Of a DNA stretch of 62,043 nucleotides, positions 25,596 through 34,894 are shown piece by piece. The translations under genes and the position numbers were made by a program. The notes beneath the pieces were generated by a model. It was not told where the DNA came from, searched no databases, and saw nothing but the letters and a program-made list of their open reading frames with translations. Each line of letters begins with the position of its first letter. The stretch's first letter is position 1. The DNA lies in assembly GCA_905480225.1 (NCBI GenBank), contig CAJQPO010000019.1, positions 1 to 62,043 on the forward strand, given 5' to 3'. The DNA comes from an uncultured Flavobacteriales bacterium. GTDB taxonomy: Bacteria > Bacteroidota > Bacteroidia > Flavobacteriales_D > Parvicellaceae.

Positions 25596-28007
25596 ATGAA
25601 ACAGAATATTCTTGTTTTCTTATTGGTTGTCTTTTTCTTGCCGAGTTACGCGCAACAAAAGTTTACGGTGAGTGGGTATGTTAAGGACGCCAAATCCGGA
25701 GAGCTTTTAATAGGTGCTGAGGTTTACATTAAAGAACTAATGAAAGGCCAGTCTACCAATAACTACGGATTTTATTCGATTACAGTACCAGAAGGCTCAT
25801 ATACTTTGGTTAGTCAGTATTTTGGTTTCGAAGATTTCAATCAATCGATAGAATTAAATAAAGACCAACGGGTTAATATTGAACTTGGCTTTTACCTAGA
25901 TACACTTGGTGAAGTGGTGGTTGAATCAGAGAGAAAAGACCAAAATACCACCGGTACCCAGATGGGCACTATAGAGCTCGATATGACTAAGATAAAAACC
26001 TTGCCCGCGTTCATGGGTGAAGTGGATATTTTAAAAACCATTCAATTATTACCAGGAGTGCAATCCGGAGGAGAGGGCAATACTGGATTTTACGTAAGAG
26101 GAGGCGGGCCGGACCAGAACCTGATTTTATTAGATGAGGCCACGGTCTACAACGCATCACATTTATTTGGTTTTTTCTCTGTTTTTAACGCGGATGCAAT
26201 TAAGAAAGTGAACCTGATCAAGGGAGGTATGCCTGCTAACTATGGTGGTCGACTTTCGTCCGTTTTGGATATTACCATGAATGATGGGAATTATAAAGAA
26301 TACCATGCGAATGGTGGGATAGGTGTAATCGCGTCAAGATTGACAGTGGAAGGTCCGATTAAAAAAGATACAGCTTCTTTTATCGTTTCTGGGAGAAGAA
26401 CATATATTGATGTGCTTACTAAACCTTTTGTTAACGACAGTGCCTCTGCGGCGGGTTCTGGCTATTATTTTTACGACTTAACGGCTAAAGCAAACTGGAG
26501 AATCTCAGATAAGGATCGTTTGTTCTTATCTGGATATTTTGGGCGTGATGTCTTTACATTTAACAATGATAATTTAGGCTTAAACTTTCGGGTTCCTTGG
26601 GGAAATGCAACAGCTTCTTTGAGATGGAATCACCTCTTTAACGACCGACTCTTTTTGAACACCACGGCTATATTCAGTGATTATAAATTTGCGTTCGAAG
26701 CAGAACAGAGTCAATTCAAGTTTAAATTAAGCTCCGGAATACGAGATTACAATTTAAAAACAGATTTCACTTGGTTTGCTGGAACCAATCACAAAGTAAA
26801 ATTTGGAGTTAATTACATCTATCACACCTTTACCCCAAGCTCTTTTTCTGGAAGTTCGGGTGACCAAGAGTTTGGTTCTTCAGAAATCACAAGAATTAAA
26901 GCGAATGAAGGAGCAGTTTATATTCTAGATGAATTTGAGATTGGAGAGAGAATAAAAGTAAATACTGGAGCGAGACTTTCAGCATTTCAGCACATTGGCC
27001 CTTTTACACGTTATTACAAAAACGAAACGTCTCAATTAACGGATAGCACGAGAACCTGGGGAAAAGGAGAGTCTATCATTGTCTATCCAGGTTTTGAACC
27101 TAGATTCAGCGCAAGGTATTTATTTGCCGACCAATCTTCTTTTAAACTTGGGTTCACGCACAATTATCAGTACGTGCATCTGGCATCTATTTCGGCCATT
27201 TCATTGCCAACAGATTTATGGTTTCCTAGCTCGGAATTAGTTAAGCCACAAATAGGTACGCAATATAGTATAGGGTATTTTAAGAATTTCAAAGAGAATA
27301 CTTTTGAAACATCGGTAGAATTGTATTACAAAAAGTTGAGAAATTTAATAGAGTACAAACAAAATGCGCAACCAGAGGATAATGTAGCCGACAACGTAGA
27401 CAACCAGTTGACATTTGGTGATGGATATTCTTATGGGGCTGAATTTTTTATAAAAAAGAAAATGGGAGACTGGACTGGATGGATTGGTTATACTTGGTCA
27501 CGAACGATGAGGCAGTTTGATGCTATTGATCAGGGCAATGAGTTTTCAGCCAAATATGATCGTCGGCACGATTTGTCAGTTGTTTTGAGTTATGACATAA
27601 GCAAAAGAGTGAATGTGGGTGCTGCATTTGTTTATGCAAGTGGTAATACCATTACATTGCCTTATTCCAGGTATTTTGATTTTACTGAAAGCGCGCTTGT
27701 GACAGTTTGGGGTCCTAGGAATGGAGATCGGATGCCGGCCTATCACCGGGCTGATATTTCTTGTACCATAAAGGGTAAGCATGAAAAGAAATACATTGAT
27801 GCCGTAACTGGCGAAACAAAAATGAAACCGAAGAGAATAAAATCGAATTGGAATATTTCGGTTTACAATTTATACAATAGAGCCAATCCGTATTTTATTT
27901 ATTTTGACAATGAAGGTGATTTGAATTCGGGTACCTTGGATCTTGGTGCATACCAGGTGTCCTTGTTTCCTATTTTACCTTCTGTAACCTGGAATTTTGA
28001 ATTCTAA
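25596..28007 (+). CDS. TonB-dependent receptor with carboxypeptidase-like N-terminal domain
   Basis: This is an outer-membrane transporter of 803 residues. After a signal peptide (about 1-19) comes a CarboxypepD_reg-like domain (about 22-105, FTVSGYVKDAKSGELLIGAEV), then the plug domain (about 130-235, with LPGVQSGGEGNTGFYVRGGG and LLDEATVYNASHLFG), then a 22-stranded barrel ending in the aromatic FEF. Such receptors take up an unknown ligand with energy from TonB. The ATG at 25596 gives a proper signal peptide; a GTG ten codons earlier is less likely. The stop overlaps the next start (TAATG). Confidence 0.92.
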   Translation: MKQNILVFLLVVFFLPSYAQQKFTVSGYVKDAKSGELLIGAEVYIKELMKGQSTNNYGFYSITVPEGSYTLVSQYFGFEDFNQSIELNKDQRVNIELGFYLDTLGEVVVESERKDQNTTGTQMGTIELDMTKIKTLPAFMGEVDILKTIQLLPGVQSGGEGNTGFYVRGGGPDQNLILLDEATVYNASHLFGFFSVFNADAIKKVNLIKGGMPANYGGRLSSVLDITMNDGNYKEYHANGGIGVIASRLTVEGPIKKDTASFIVSGRRTYIDVLTKPFVNDSASAAGSGYYFYDLTAKANWRISDKDRLFLSGYFGRDVFTFNNDNLGLNFRVPWGNATASLRWNHLFNDRLFLNTTAIFSDYKFAFEAEQSQFKFKLSSGIRDYNLKTDFTWFAGTNHKVKFGVNYIYHTFTPSSFSGSSGDQEFGSSEITRIKANEGAVYILDEFEIGERIKVNTGARLSAFQHIGPFTRYYKNETSQLTDSTRTWGKGESIIVYPGFEPRFSARYLFADQSSFKLGFTHNYQYVHLASISAISLPTDLWFPSSELVKPQIGTQYSIGYFKNFKENTFETSVELYYKKLRNLIEYKQNAQPEDNVADNVDNQLTFGDGYSYGAEFFIKKKMGDWTGWIGYTWSRTMRQFDAIDQGNEFSAKYDRRHDLSVVLSYDISKRVNVGAAFVYASGNTITLPYSRYFDFTESALVTVWGPRNGDRMPAYHRADISCTIKGKHEKKYIDAVTGETKMKPKRIKSNWNISVYNLYNRANPYFIYFDNEGDLNSGTLDLGAYQVSLFPILPSVTWNFEF

Positions 28008-28972
28008 TGAAAAGACTTTTACAATTATCTTTATTGGCATTATTCTTTGTCGCTTGCGAAAAAGAAATACAAATTGAATTGCCGGATGTGCCTGTTGAAT
28101 TAGTTGTTGAGGGAATAGTTGACATTAACCGACCGCCATTAGTAATATTAACCCGAACGCAAGGATATTTTGATCCCATTGATAACAATACGATTAATGG
28201 ATTGTTTGTGAATGGCGCAGTCGTCTCATTGAATAACGGAACCCAAACACACGACTTGATTGAGATATGTACGAGTTCAATTCCAGATTCAATTCTAGTG
28301 GCTATTTCTGGAACTGTTGGCATTTCTGCGGAGGATTTACAAGCATTCAATTATTGTGTTTATACTTCGCTGGATCCAACGTCTTTTGGAGAGGCAGGAA
28401 AAACCTACCAATTGAACGTTCAAGCTGATGGGAAAACATTAACAGCGGTAACAAAAATACCTGAACCGGTTTATTTTGATTCAATCTGGTACGAATTGGG
28501 AACAAATCAGGATTCATTGGGTTTTGTATGGGTTGATATGAAAGATCCGGATACGATTGGAAACAGTTATCGTTGGTTTGCTCAAAGAATTAATCATTAT
28601 ACCTATGGACCTCAGGTGGGAGAGATGAAAGATAAACAGATGATCGCACCGTTAGGTTCTATTTTTGATGACAAATTTTTTAATGGTCAAAAATTTGAGT
28701 TCGCATATAACAGAGGAGAACTGGGGAATAATGAAAATCAGGATGACGAAGGACCAGAAGAGCGGTTTTTTAAAAACGGTGATACTGTTGTCGTTCAGTT
28801 TGTTTCTATCGACCGTCCGAACTTTTTTTATTTTAGGTCTTTAGAAGATCAGATTGCGACCAATGGAAGTCCGTTTGCATCACCAGGTAACTTAGAATCC
28901 AACATAAATGGTGGGTATGGAGTATTTAGTGGGTATGGTAGTGCATACGATACCGTAGTTTGTACTCCTTAG
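28007..28972 (+). CDS. DUF4249 family lipoprotein
   Basis: This 321-residue lipoprotein (lipobox FVAC near residue 17) belongs to the DUF4249 family: ELVVEGIVDINRPPLVILTRTQGYFDP at the front, a central NGAVVSLNNG strand and a long C-terminal beta region. Members are regularly encoded directly after TonB-dependent receptors of the CarboxypepD_reg type in Bacteroidota. By analogy to SusD-type partners they may act as surface ligand-capture subunits, but this is unproven. Start and stop overlap with the receptor gene (TAATG), so the pair is co-translated. Confidence 0.85.
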   Translation: MKRLLQLSLLALFFVACEKEIQIELPDVPVELVVEGIVDINRPPLVILTRTQGYFDPIDNNTINGLFVNGAVVSLNNGTQTHDLIEICTSSIPDSILVAISGTVGISAEDLQAFNYCVYTSLDPTSFGEAGKTYQLNVQADGKTLTAVTKIPEPVYFDSIWYELGTNQDSLGFVWVDMKDPDTIGNSYRWFAQRINHYTYGPQVGEMKDKQMIAPLGSIFDDKFFNGQKFEFAYNRGELGNNENQDDEGPEERFFKNGDTVVVQFVSIDRPNFFYFRSLEDQIATNGSPFASPGNLESNINGGYGVFSGYGSAYDTVVCTP

Positions 28973-28994
28973 GATTTATATTTTTATCGGAACG

Positions 28995-29030
28995 TTGACA
29001 CTCTTCGACTGAAGAAAATTTTTACTTTTG
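28995..29030 (+). promoter_or_regulatory. Predicted trxB promoter
   Basis: TTGACA at 28995-29000 and TACTTTTG at 29023-29030 form a good -33/-7 pair, 53 bases before the ATG at 29084. Confidence 0.6.
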
Positions 29031-29083
29031 TTTTTCAAGATTTAAGAAGAAGTTCAAGTTAATTGAACAACAATAACAAGTAC

Positions 29084-30037
29084 ATGAGCGAAGAAATTGA
29101 ACAATTAGATTGCCTGATAATTGGTTCGGGCCCTGCAGGATATACAGCGGCGATTTATGCAGCAAGAGCAAGTATGAACCCAGTAATGTATATGGGGTTG
29201 CAACCCGGAGGACAATTGACAACAACTAATGAGGTTGAAAATTTTCCTGGATATCCTGAAGGTGTAACAGGACCTCAAATGATGGTTGAATTACAGCAGC
29301 AGGCAGAACGATTTGATACGGATGTTAGGCACGGCTGGGTAACGAAAGTAGATTTTTCTGGTACTGTACATAAAGTTTGGGTGGATGAAAAGAAAGAGAT
29401 TCATGCGAAAACAGTCATAATTGCAACAGGCGCATCTGCAAAATACCTCGGTTTAGAATCAGAACAAAAGTATCTGGAGTTGGGTGGTGGTGTTTCTGCT
29501 TGCGCGGTCTGTGATGGGTTTTTCTATAAAGGCCAAGAGGTTGTCGTTGTTGGGGCAGGGGATTCAGCATGTGAAGAAGCACATTATTTATCGAAGCTTT
29601 GCACCAAGGTGACTATGTTGGTTAGAAGAGATCAATTTAGAGCATCTAAAATAATGGAGGCACGTGTACGAAACACAGAAAATATTGAAATTCTCACCAA
29701 CACAAGTACGCAAGAAGTATTGGGTGATGGAAATGTGGTAACAGGTGTTTCGGCTAAAAATACGGAAACCGGAGAGGTAAAAGAAATTCCTGCAACTGGA
29801 TTTTTTGTAGCGATTGGACATCAACCGAATACACAGGTATTTAAACCCTATGTAGAATTAGATGAAGTTGGGTACATAATCAATCAACAACCTGGAACGT
29901 CAAAAACCAATGTGGCAGGTGTTTTTGTAGCAGGAGATGCTGCGGATAAGGATTATCGCCAAGCGGTTACTGCAGCAGGCACGGGTTGTATGGCTGCATT
30001 AGATGCAGAACGATATTTAGCTGCCCTTGGGCATTAA
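29084..30037 (+). CDS. trxB: Thioredoxin-disulfide reductase
   Basis: This 317-residue FAD/NADPH enzyme reduces thioredoxin. The FAD-binding motif GSGPAGYTAAIYAARA is at the N-terminus, the redox-active CAVC is near residues 139-142, the NADPH-binding GAGDSACEEAHYLSK follows, and GVFVAGDAADKDYRQAVTAAGTGCMAA closes the FAD site. Length and order match the low-molecular-weight bacterial TrxB. The ATG at 29084 is chosen; a TTG seven codons upstream would add a non-conserved extension. Confidence 0.95.
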   Translation: MSEEIEQLDCLIIGSGPAGYTAAIYAARASMNPVMYMGLQPGGQLTTTNEVENFPGYPEGVTGPQMMVELQQQAERFDTDVRHGWVTKVDFSGTVHKVWVDEKKEIHAKTVIIATGASAKYLGLESEQKYLELGGGVSACAVCDGFFYKGQEVVVVGAGDSACEEAHYLSKLCTKVTMLVRRDQFRASKIMEARVRNTENIEILTNTSTQEVLGDGNVVTGVSAKNTETGEVKEIPATGFFVAIGHQPNTQVFKPYVELDEVGYIINQQPGTSKTNVAGVFVAGDAADKDYRQAVTAAGTGCMAALDAERYLAALGH

Positions 30038-30099
30038 TATTATTACTAAATGTGATATCTTCAGATTCGATTCGCTTTTATAGGGTTTTAATCTAAATT

Positions 30100-31038
30100 A
30101 TGGCTAACAAGAGCTACAATGATTTCACGAGCTGGAAAGGTTTTCAGCAGTATTTTCCAGAAAAGTCACAAATTAAACAAGGTGAAGAGCCCGTTGAAGA
30201 ATACTGGGATTGGGACAACTATAAAGTTCACTTGGATAGATACATACCAGCTAATAATAATAAAAAAGTAAAAATCATTTTGGTTCATGGAGGGGGTGCT
30301 AACGGAAGGTTAATGTTCCCGCTTGGCGTTGTGCTCAGAGCCAATGGATTTGAATGCGTTTCACCAGACTTCCCTGGATTCGGATTAACTGAAATTAGAA
30401 AACCCAATAGTTATTACACCTGGATTGACTTGGTGGTTGCGTTAGTTGAACGTGAAAAAAAGAAGGATGGCAAAGAGATTGTATTATGTGGCATTAGTTT
30501 GGGTGGAATGTTATCGTATCAGGCAGCTTGTAAAAGTAACCATGTTAAAGGACTTATGGTAACGGCTCTTGCAGATACGAGAAAGAAAGCAATTCAACGA
30601 CAGCTTTCAAAAAACAAATTGATGGGTGTTTTAGGCGTAGCTTTTGCAAAAAAAATGGGTTGGGCCTTTGATGGATTGCGATTTCCAATAAAATTAACTA
30701 CAAAGATGTGGGCAATGGCCAACAACAAAGAATTTGTACAAAAATTACTGAATGACAAGGTAGGATCTGGCGGTAAAGTATACCTTAAATTTTTACGAAC
30801 ACTGTTTGAAGCAAGTCCTTCGATTGAACCAGAACTGTTTTCAACTATTCCTTTGTTATTTTTACAGCCAGAAAAGGATTACATCATTCCTTGGTGGGTT
30901 AGTGAACCATTTTACGACCGATTAAATTGCCCAAAAACACAAGTAGTATTGAAAGGTTGTGGACACATACCAATGGAAGAACCAGGCGCTACACAAATGG
31001 AAAGTGCAGCATTGAATTTTCTCAATGAACTAAGCTAA
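30100..31038 (+). CDS. Alpha/beta-fold hydrolase
   Basis: This 312-residue serine hydrolase has the oxyanion segment VHGGGANGRLM, the nucleophile elbow CGISLGGML, an acidic residue near LQPEKDYIIPW and the histidine in GCGHIPMEEPG, so the triad appears complete. No signal peptide is present; it is probably cytoplasmic. The substrate cannot be assigned. It overlaps the convergent LytTR gene by four bases. Confidence 0.82.
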   Translation: MANKSYNDFTSWKGFQQYFPEKSQIKQGEEPVEEYWDWDNYKVHLDRYIPANNNKKVKIILVHGGGANGRLMFPLGVVLRANGFECVSPDFPGFGLTEIRKPNSYYTWIDLVVALVEREKKKDGKEIVLCGISLGGMLSYQAACKSNHVKGLMVTALADTRKKAIQRQLSKNKLMGVLGVAFAKKMGWAFDGLRFPIKLTTKMWAMANNKEFVQKLLNDKVGSGGKVYLKFLRTLFEASPSIEPELFSTIPLLFLQPEKDYIIPWWVSEPFYDRLNCPKTQVVLKGCGHIPMEEPGATQMESAALNFLNELS

Positions 31039-31763
31039 AGTTTCGCAATCATTTCCATTACTACATTTTTTCTTCTGGTTGAAACCGGAACCGTACTGTT
31101 GTCTTTCAGTACCAGGTACCCGCCATCACTTTTGTTGTATTCTTTTACGAATTTACTATTTATCAAATGGCTCTGGTGAACACGTAAAAAGTCATATGGG
31201 CTCAAAAGATCATCGTAGTTCTTTAGTGTTTGTGTTACCAATAGCCTTGTACCATCAGAGAAATAAAACATGGTGTAATTAACGCTGCTTTCACACCTTA
31301 CTATTTCGCTAATCTCTTTAATTAATGTTTTTTCTTGTGTGTTTAACGCAATTCTTTTTGCGCTGCCATCACGCATTGTATTTTGTAAAATTTCAATACT
31401 TCCCTTGTGGCTGTTATTGATAGATTTATCAACAGCACTAATTAATTCATCGGGATCAATGGGCTTCATTAAATAATCTACTGCTGAGAATTTAAATGCC
31501 TTGATTGCATATTCGTCTGAAGCGGTTGTAAAAATTACTTTAAATCGATCTGTTCCCGTGATTTCAAGAAGGTCAAAACCAGTTCCGTCTGGCATTTGAA
31601 TGTCTAGAAAAACCAAATCAGGATTTACCTCTCGGATTAATTTAGCACCAGAAACGACGCCTTCTGCCTCACCTACGATGCTTATAGTCGGACAATAGGC
31701 TTCGACATCAGATTTTATCGCAAGGCGGGCATCAGATAAATCATCAATAATGATTGCTTTCAT
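31035..31763 (-). CDS. LytTR-type response regulator
   Basis: This 242-residue regulator has a receiver domain (about 1-120; phospho-acceptor aspartate in LVFLDIQMPDGTG, switch residues and the lysine in YLMKPID) and a C-terminal LytTR DNA-binding domain (about 140-240, with ALNTQEKTLIKEISEIVRCES and FLRVHQSHLINSKFVKEY). It follows the propeller kinase gene by 20 bases and is its likely phosphorylation partner. Targets may include genes of the same region, such as the divergent pbpC, but this is a guess. Confidence 0.9.
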   Translation of the reverse strand: MKAIIIDDLSDARLAIKSDVEAYCPTISIVGEAEGVVSGAKLIREVNPDLVFLDIQMPDGTGFDLLEITGTDRFKVIFTTASDEYAIKAFKFSAVDYLMKPIDPDELISAVDKSINNSHKGSIEILQNTMRDGSAKRIALNTQEKTLIKEISEIVRCESSVNYTMFYFSDGTRLLVTQTLKNYDDLLSPYDFLRVHQSHLINSKFVKEYNKSDGGYLVLKDNSTVPVSTRRKNVVMEMIAKL

Positions 31764-31783
31764 ATTGTAAAAGTAAGTATTAA

Positions 31784-34700
31784 TTAAAATTTTTCATTCA
31801 AGGGCATTCTTAAAATAACGGTTGTACCAAAAGCTACGTCATTTTTCATAATATCAACGATTTCAAATCCTTTTTGACTTCCATTATTATTTAAAATATT
31901 GAGCCTTTCTTGAGTCACCACAAGTGCAGCTGATTTATGCTGTTGTTCTATTTGCGCTTTTTGTTTTTTAGCTTCAGACCTGCCGATTCCATTGTCTGTT
32001 ATTTCACAGGTCAAGGTGTCATTTTCAGCTGAAAATTTGATATCAAGATTCCCGACTCGATCCAGTTTTTTGAACCCGTGTATGATGGCGTTTTCTGCAA
32101 AAGGTTGCAGAAGTATTGCTGGAATCAATACATTGTCTGGATCTATTTCCTTGCCTACTTCAATCGTGTATTTGAATGGAGTAGATCTTCCAAAATTTTC
32201 TAATTCTAAGTAATTTTTAAGGGAGCTGATTTCGTCACTTATTGTAATCGATTGATTCCGTGAGTTTTCAAGTGTTTGTCGCATGAGCTTCGAAAATTTT
32301 GCCAAGTAGTACCTCGCAGATTTTTGGTCATTTCTCAAAATGAATGCTTGAACGGAGTTGATTGAATTAAAAATGAAATGTGGATTCATTTGAAGTCGCA
32401 GTGCTTTTTGTTCTAATTCTAGCATTGTTCTCTCTATTTCTATTGCTTTTTGCTCCCGCCTAATTTTTTTCTTAATTACCCTTATCCTAATAGCAATAAG
32501 CAAGGTCAGTACAAGAGCGCCTAGACCAGTCGACCCGATTATAAAAAGTGAAGTTTTCCAAAAAGGAGGGGTGATGGTGAACGTAAATTCCATGGGTTCT
32601 GCTGTCCATACGTCATCTTCGTTTCCTGCTCGAACTTTAAAAGAAAATGCTCCTGGAGGTAGATTGGAATACGTGGCATCACTTTTCTCTGATTCGGGGC
32701 TCCAATCAATGTCAAACCCTTCTAACGTATATTGGTAATATACTTTCTCTGGGTTTTTCTGATTAATGCCTTTAAAGGTAAAAGAGATGTGATTTTCGTC
32801 GTGATTTAAAATTAAAGGATTAGCCAATTTGTGCCAGTCGGTAATGCTTGCTTTATACTTTTCAGTTTGTGCTAAATCTTCGTAAAATAAGGTAACATTG
32901 GATAAGCTTAGTTTTGGAGCACGTGTATTTTTAGTTTCATTTTTTGGATTGTATTTCATCAGCCCAGCTATTGTTCCGAACCAAATATTTCCATCCTTAT
33001 CAATACACGAAGCATTTCGATTGGTTTCAACGCCTTTGAATCCCTCATCTTGGCCGAAGTGCTTTATTTGTTCGATGTTATTCATTTCACCAAATTCTAT
33101 TCGATCAACGCCCTGCTCGGATCCTATCCAAGCATTGCCTTTCTGGTCAAACTCAATAAGAAAAGTAAGATCACTAGCTAAACCCAGGCCATCTGTTTTC
33201 TTATTGTATTTAGAAAAACTAATTAGTGGTTCATCAGTAGTTGCGACATATATGCCCATTCCAGCAGTACCAATCCAAAGTTTTCCTTCAGGACTCATTT
33301 TCATGGTTTTAATTTCTACAACTGGTAATCCATCTGCGGGTTGTAAATTGTTGATTTTTTCATCCAAAAAATAGCCCAAGCCCTGAAATTTGGAACTAAA
33401 CCAGATTCTGCCTAAATTATCTTCTTCTAGGTCTGTAATTGTCGGTCTGTTTCCTAAATTCAATTCTTTTGTCCAACTGGTTATCTTGTAATTGAATTCA
33501 TGGGGTGCTATTGGTTCAAGTTTAGCGATTCCACCTTTTGTTGAAACCCAAATATTCAATAATTTATCTTGAATAATGTCTTCAATGTATTCACCGGGTA
33601 TGCCATCATTTCGCGTAAATTGATGAAATTGAATTCCATCAAAACAGTAAATAGCGTTGATGTCTGTACCTATCCATATATTACCTAGATGATCTTCTGT
33701 TAATACTCTTGCCTTTCCTCCTTTATATCCGTTCATTCGGTTGTACACAACCGTAGTGTCTTTATTAGTTCTAACCAAGCTTTGACTGTGTGAAGTCCAA
33801 ATGTCGCTGTTCGAAGCTACGTGCACATCGTAGACATAATCTTCTGGTAACCAGTCAGATTTTGTAAAGTGTTCGAATTCTTGACCAAAATATTTATTGA
33901 CACCACCTCCAGAAGTTGAAAACCAAAAATTCCCCCAAGAATCCTTTATAATAGCTCTTGTGTGATTATTACTTAACCCATGGGTTTTATCAATTATTTG
34001 TGATTGACTTGAAGATAAATCCAGACGTAAAATTCCCTTATTTAAAGAGGTTAGCCAAATAATACCGTCCTCAAGAAACATATCATGAATATCCTCAAAT
34101 TTTCTTGTTACAATAGTAAAATTTTCTCCATCATACCTATTTAGGCCACCACCTAGTGTAGAAATATAAATGCCACTTGAATCCCCTGCAAAGTGCCGCG
34201 TTGCGGTATTCGATAAGCCATCTTCTTGGCCATAGAATACAGGTTTATCTTTTGTGATTTGTAAGATGCCATTTCCATTGCAGGCCCAAATACTACCGTC
34301 AATATGCTCGTACAAATCATAGATATACGTGTTAAATATGTTGTTTTTTAAAGACCAATTTTCGAAAGTCCCATCCTTGTATTGATAAATCCCTTTAGAA
34401 GTTCCCAACCACAATTGTCCACTTTTGTCTTCCACGAAGCAGCTTACTGCTATTTTTTCCTGTTTTGCTATTTTAAAATTTTCAAATGAGATACCATTGT
34501 AGATGCTTAGGCCATTTTTAGTCCCGATCCAGATATTTCCATTTTTTGATTCATGAATAGCAAGAATATAATTGTTAGTCAAACTATCTTCTGTTGAAAA
34601 ATTTTTGAATTTTTTCCCATCAAATTGACTAATTCCTCCACCGTATGTACCCATCCAAATAAAACCTCTGGAATCCTCCAACATGGCGTAAACTTGAGAT

Positions 34701-34798
34701 TGTGCAAGTCCGTCACCTACTGAGTAAGTAGTGATCTTAAGTTGGGCTAAAAAGAGTAGCGGCCCCAAGAAATGCACCAAAAGGATTAATCGCATCAT
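31784..34798 (-). CDS. Membrane sensor kinase with two-component-regulator propeller and LytS-type kinase domain
   Basis: This 1004-residue sensor begins with a signal peptide (about 1-20). Many propeller blades of the Reg_prop type follow (about 20-620; repeated W.GT..G and FE.....G patterns), then a Y_Y_Y domain (about 680-740), a membrane helix near 750-773, a short coiled coil, and a His_kinase domain with the histidine in QMNPHFIFNSINS near residue 807. The ATPase part is marked by NAIIHGFKK and ITDNGIGR. The layout resembles the sensors of hybrid two-component systems, but the receiver is in the separate LytTR gene downstream. ATG at 34798 is chosen over a TTG at 34807. Confidence 0.9.
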   Translation of the reverse strand: MMRLILLVHFLGPLLFLAQLKITTYSVGDGLAQSQVYAMLEDSRGFIWMGTYGGGISQFDGKKFKNFSTEDSLTNNYILAIHESKNGNIWIGTKNGLSIYNGISFENFKIAKQEKIAVSCFVEDKSGQLWLGTSKGIYQYKDGTFENWSLKNNIFNTYIYDLYEHIDGSIWACNGNGILQITKDKPVFYGQEDGLSNTATRHFAGDSSGIYISTLGGGLNRYDGENFTIVTRKFEDIHDMFLEDGIIWLTSLNKGILRLDLSSSQSQIIDKTHGLSNNHTRAIIKDSWGNFWFSTSGGGVNKYFGQEFEHFTKSDWLPEDYVYDVHVASNSDIWTSHSQSLVRTNKDTTVVYNRMNGYKGGKARVLTEDHLGNIWIGTDINAIYCFDGIQFHQFTRNDGIPGEYIEDIIQDKLLNIWVSTKGGIAKLEPIAPHEFNYKITSWTKELNLGNRPTITDLEEDNLGRIWFSSKFQGLGYFLDEKINNLQPADGLPVVEIKTMKMSPEGKLWIGTAGMGIYVATTDEPLISFSKYNKKTDGLGLASDLTFLIEFDQKGNAWIGSEQGVDRIEFGEMNNIEQIKHFGQDEGFKGVETNRNASCIDKDGNIWFGTIAGLMKYNPKNETKNTRAPKLSLSNVTLFYEDLAQTEKYKASITDWHKLANPLILNHDENHISFTFKGINQKNPEKVYYQYTLEGFDIDWSPESEKSDATYSNLPPGAFSFKVRAGNEDDVWTAEPMEFTFTITPPFWKTSLFIIGSTGLGALVLTLLIAIRIRVIKKKIRREQKAIEIERTMLELEQKALRLQMNPHFIFNSINSVQAFILRNDQKSARYYLAKFSKLMRQTLENSRNQSITISDEISSLKNYLELENFGRSTPFKYTIEVGKEIDPDNVLIPAILLQPFAENAIIHGFKKLDRVGNLDIKFSAENDTLTCEITDNGIGRSEAKKQKAQIEQQHKSAALVVTQERLNILNNNGSQKGFEIVDIMKNDVAFGTTVILRMPLNEKF

Positions 34799-34804
34799 TT
34801 GAGT

Positions 34805-34812
34805 CAAATATA
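34805..34812 (-). promoter_or_regulatory. Predicted -7 box of the sensor-kinase gene (TATATTTG)
   Basis: An exact TAnnTTTG match on the minus strand, ending six bases before the ATG at 34798, so the transcript would be nearly leaderless. It supports the ATG at 34798 over the TTG at 34807, which lies inside the box. Confidence 0.5.
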
Positions 34813-34894
34813 GGAACGGAAACAGTTAATCAGAATTTTATAACGCTTAATAAGCTACTTAAAGTATCCAGGCATTTGTTTTTAACTTTAATTA

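Noticed and set aside
32898-33374. Plus-strand frame of 158 codons inside the propeller kinase
   Set aside because: It is opposite the regular propeller repeats and has no promoter or domain.
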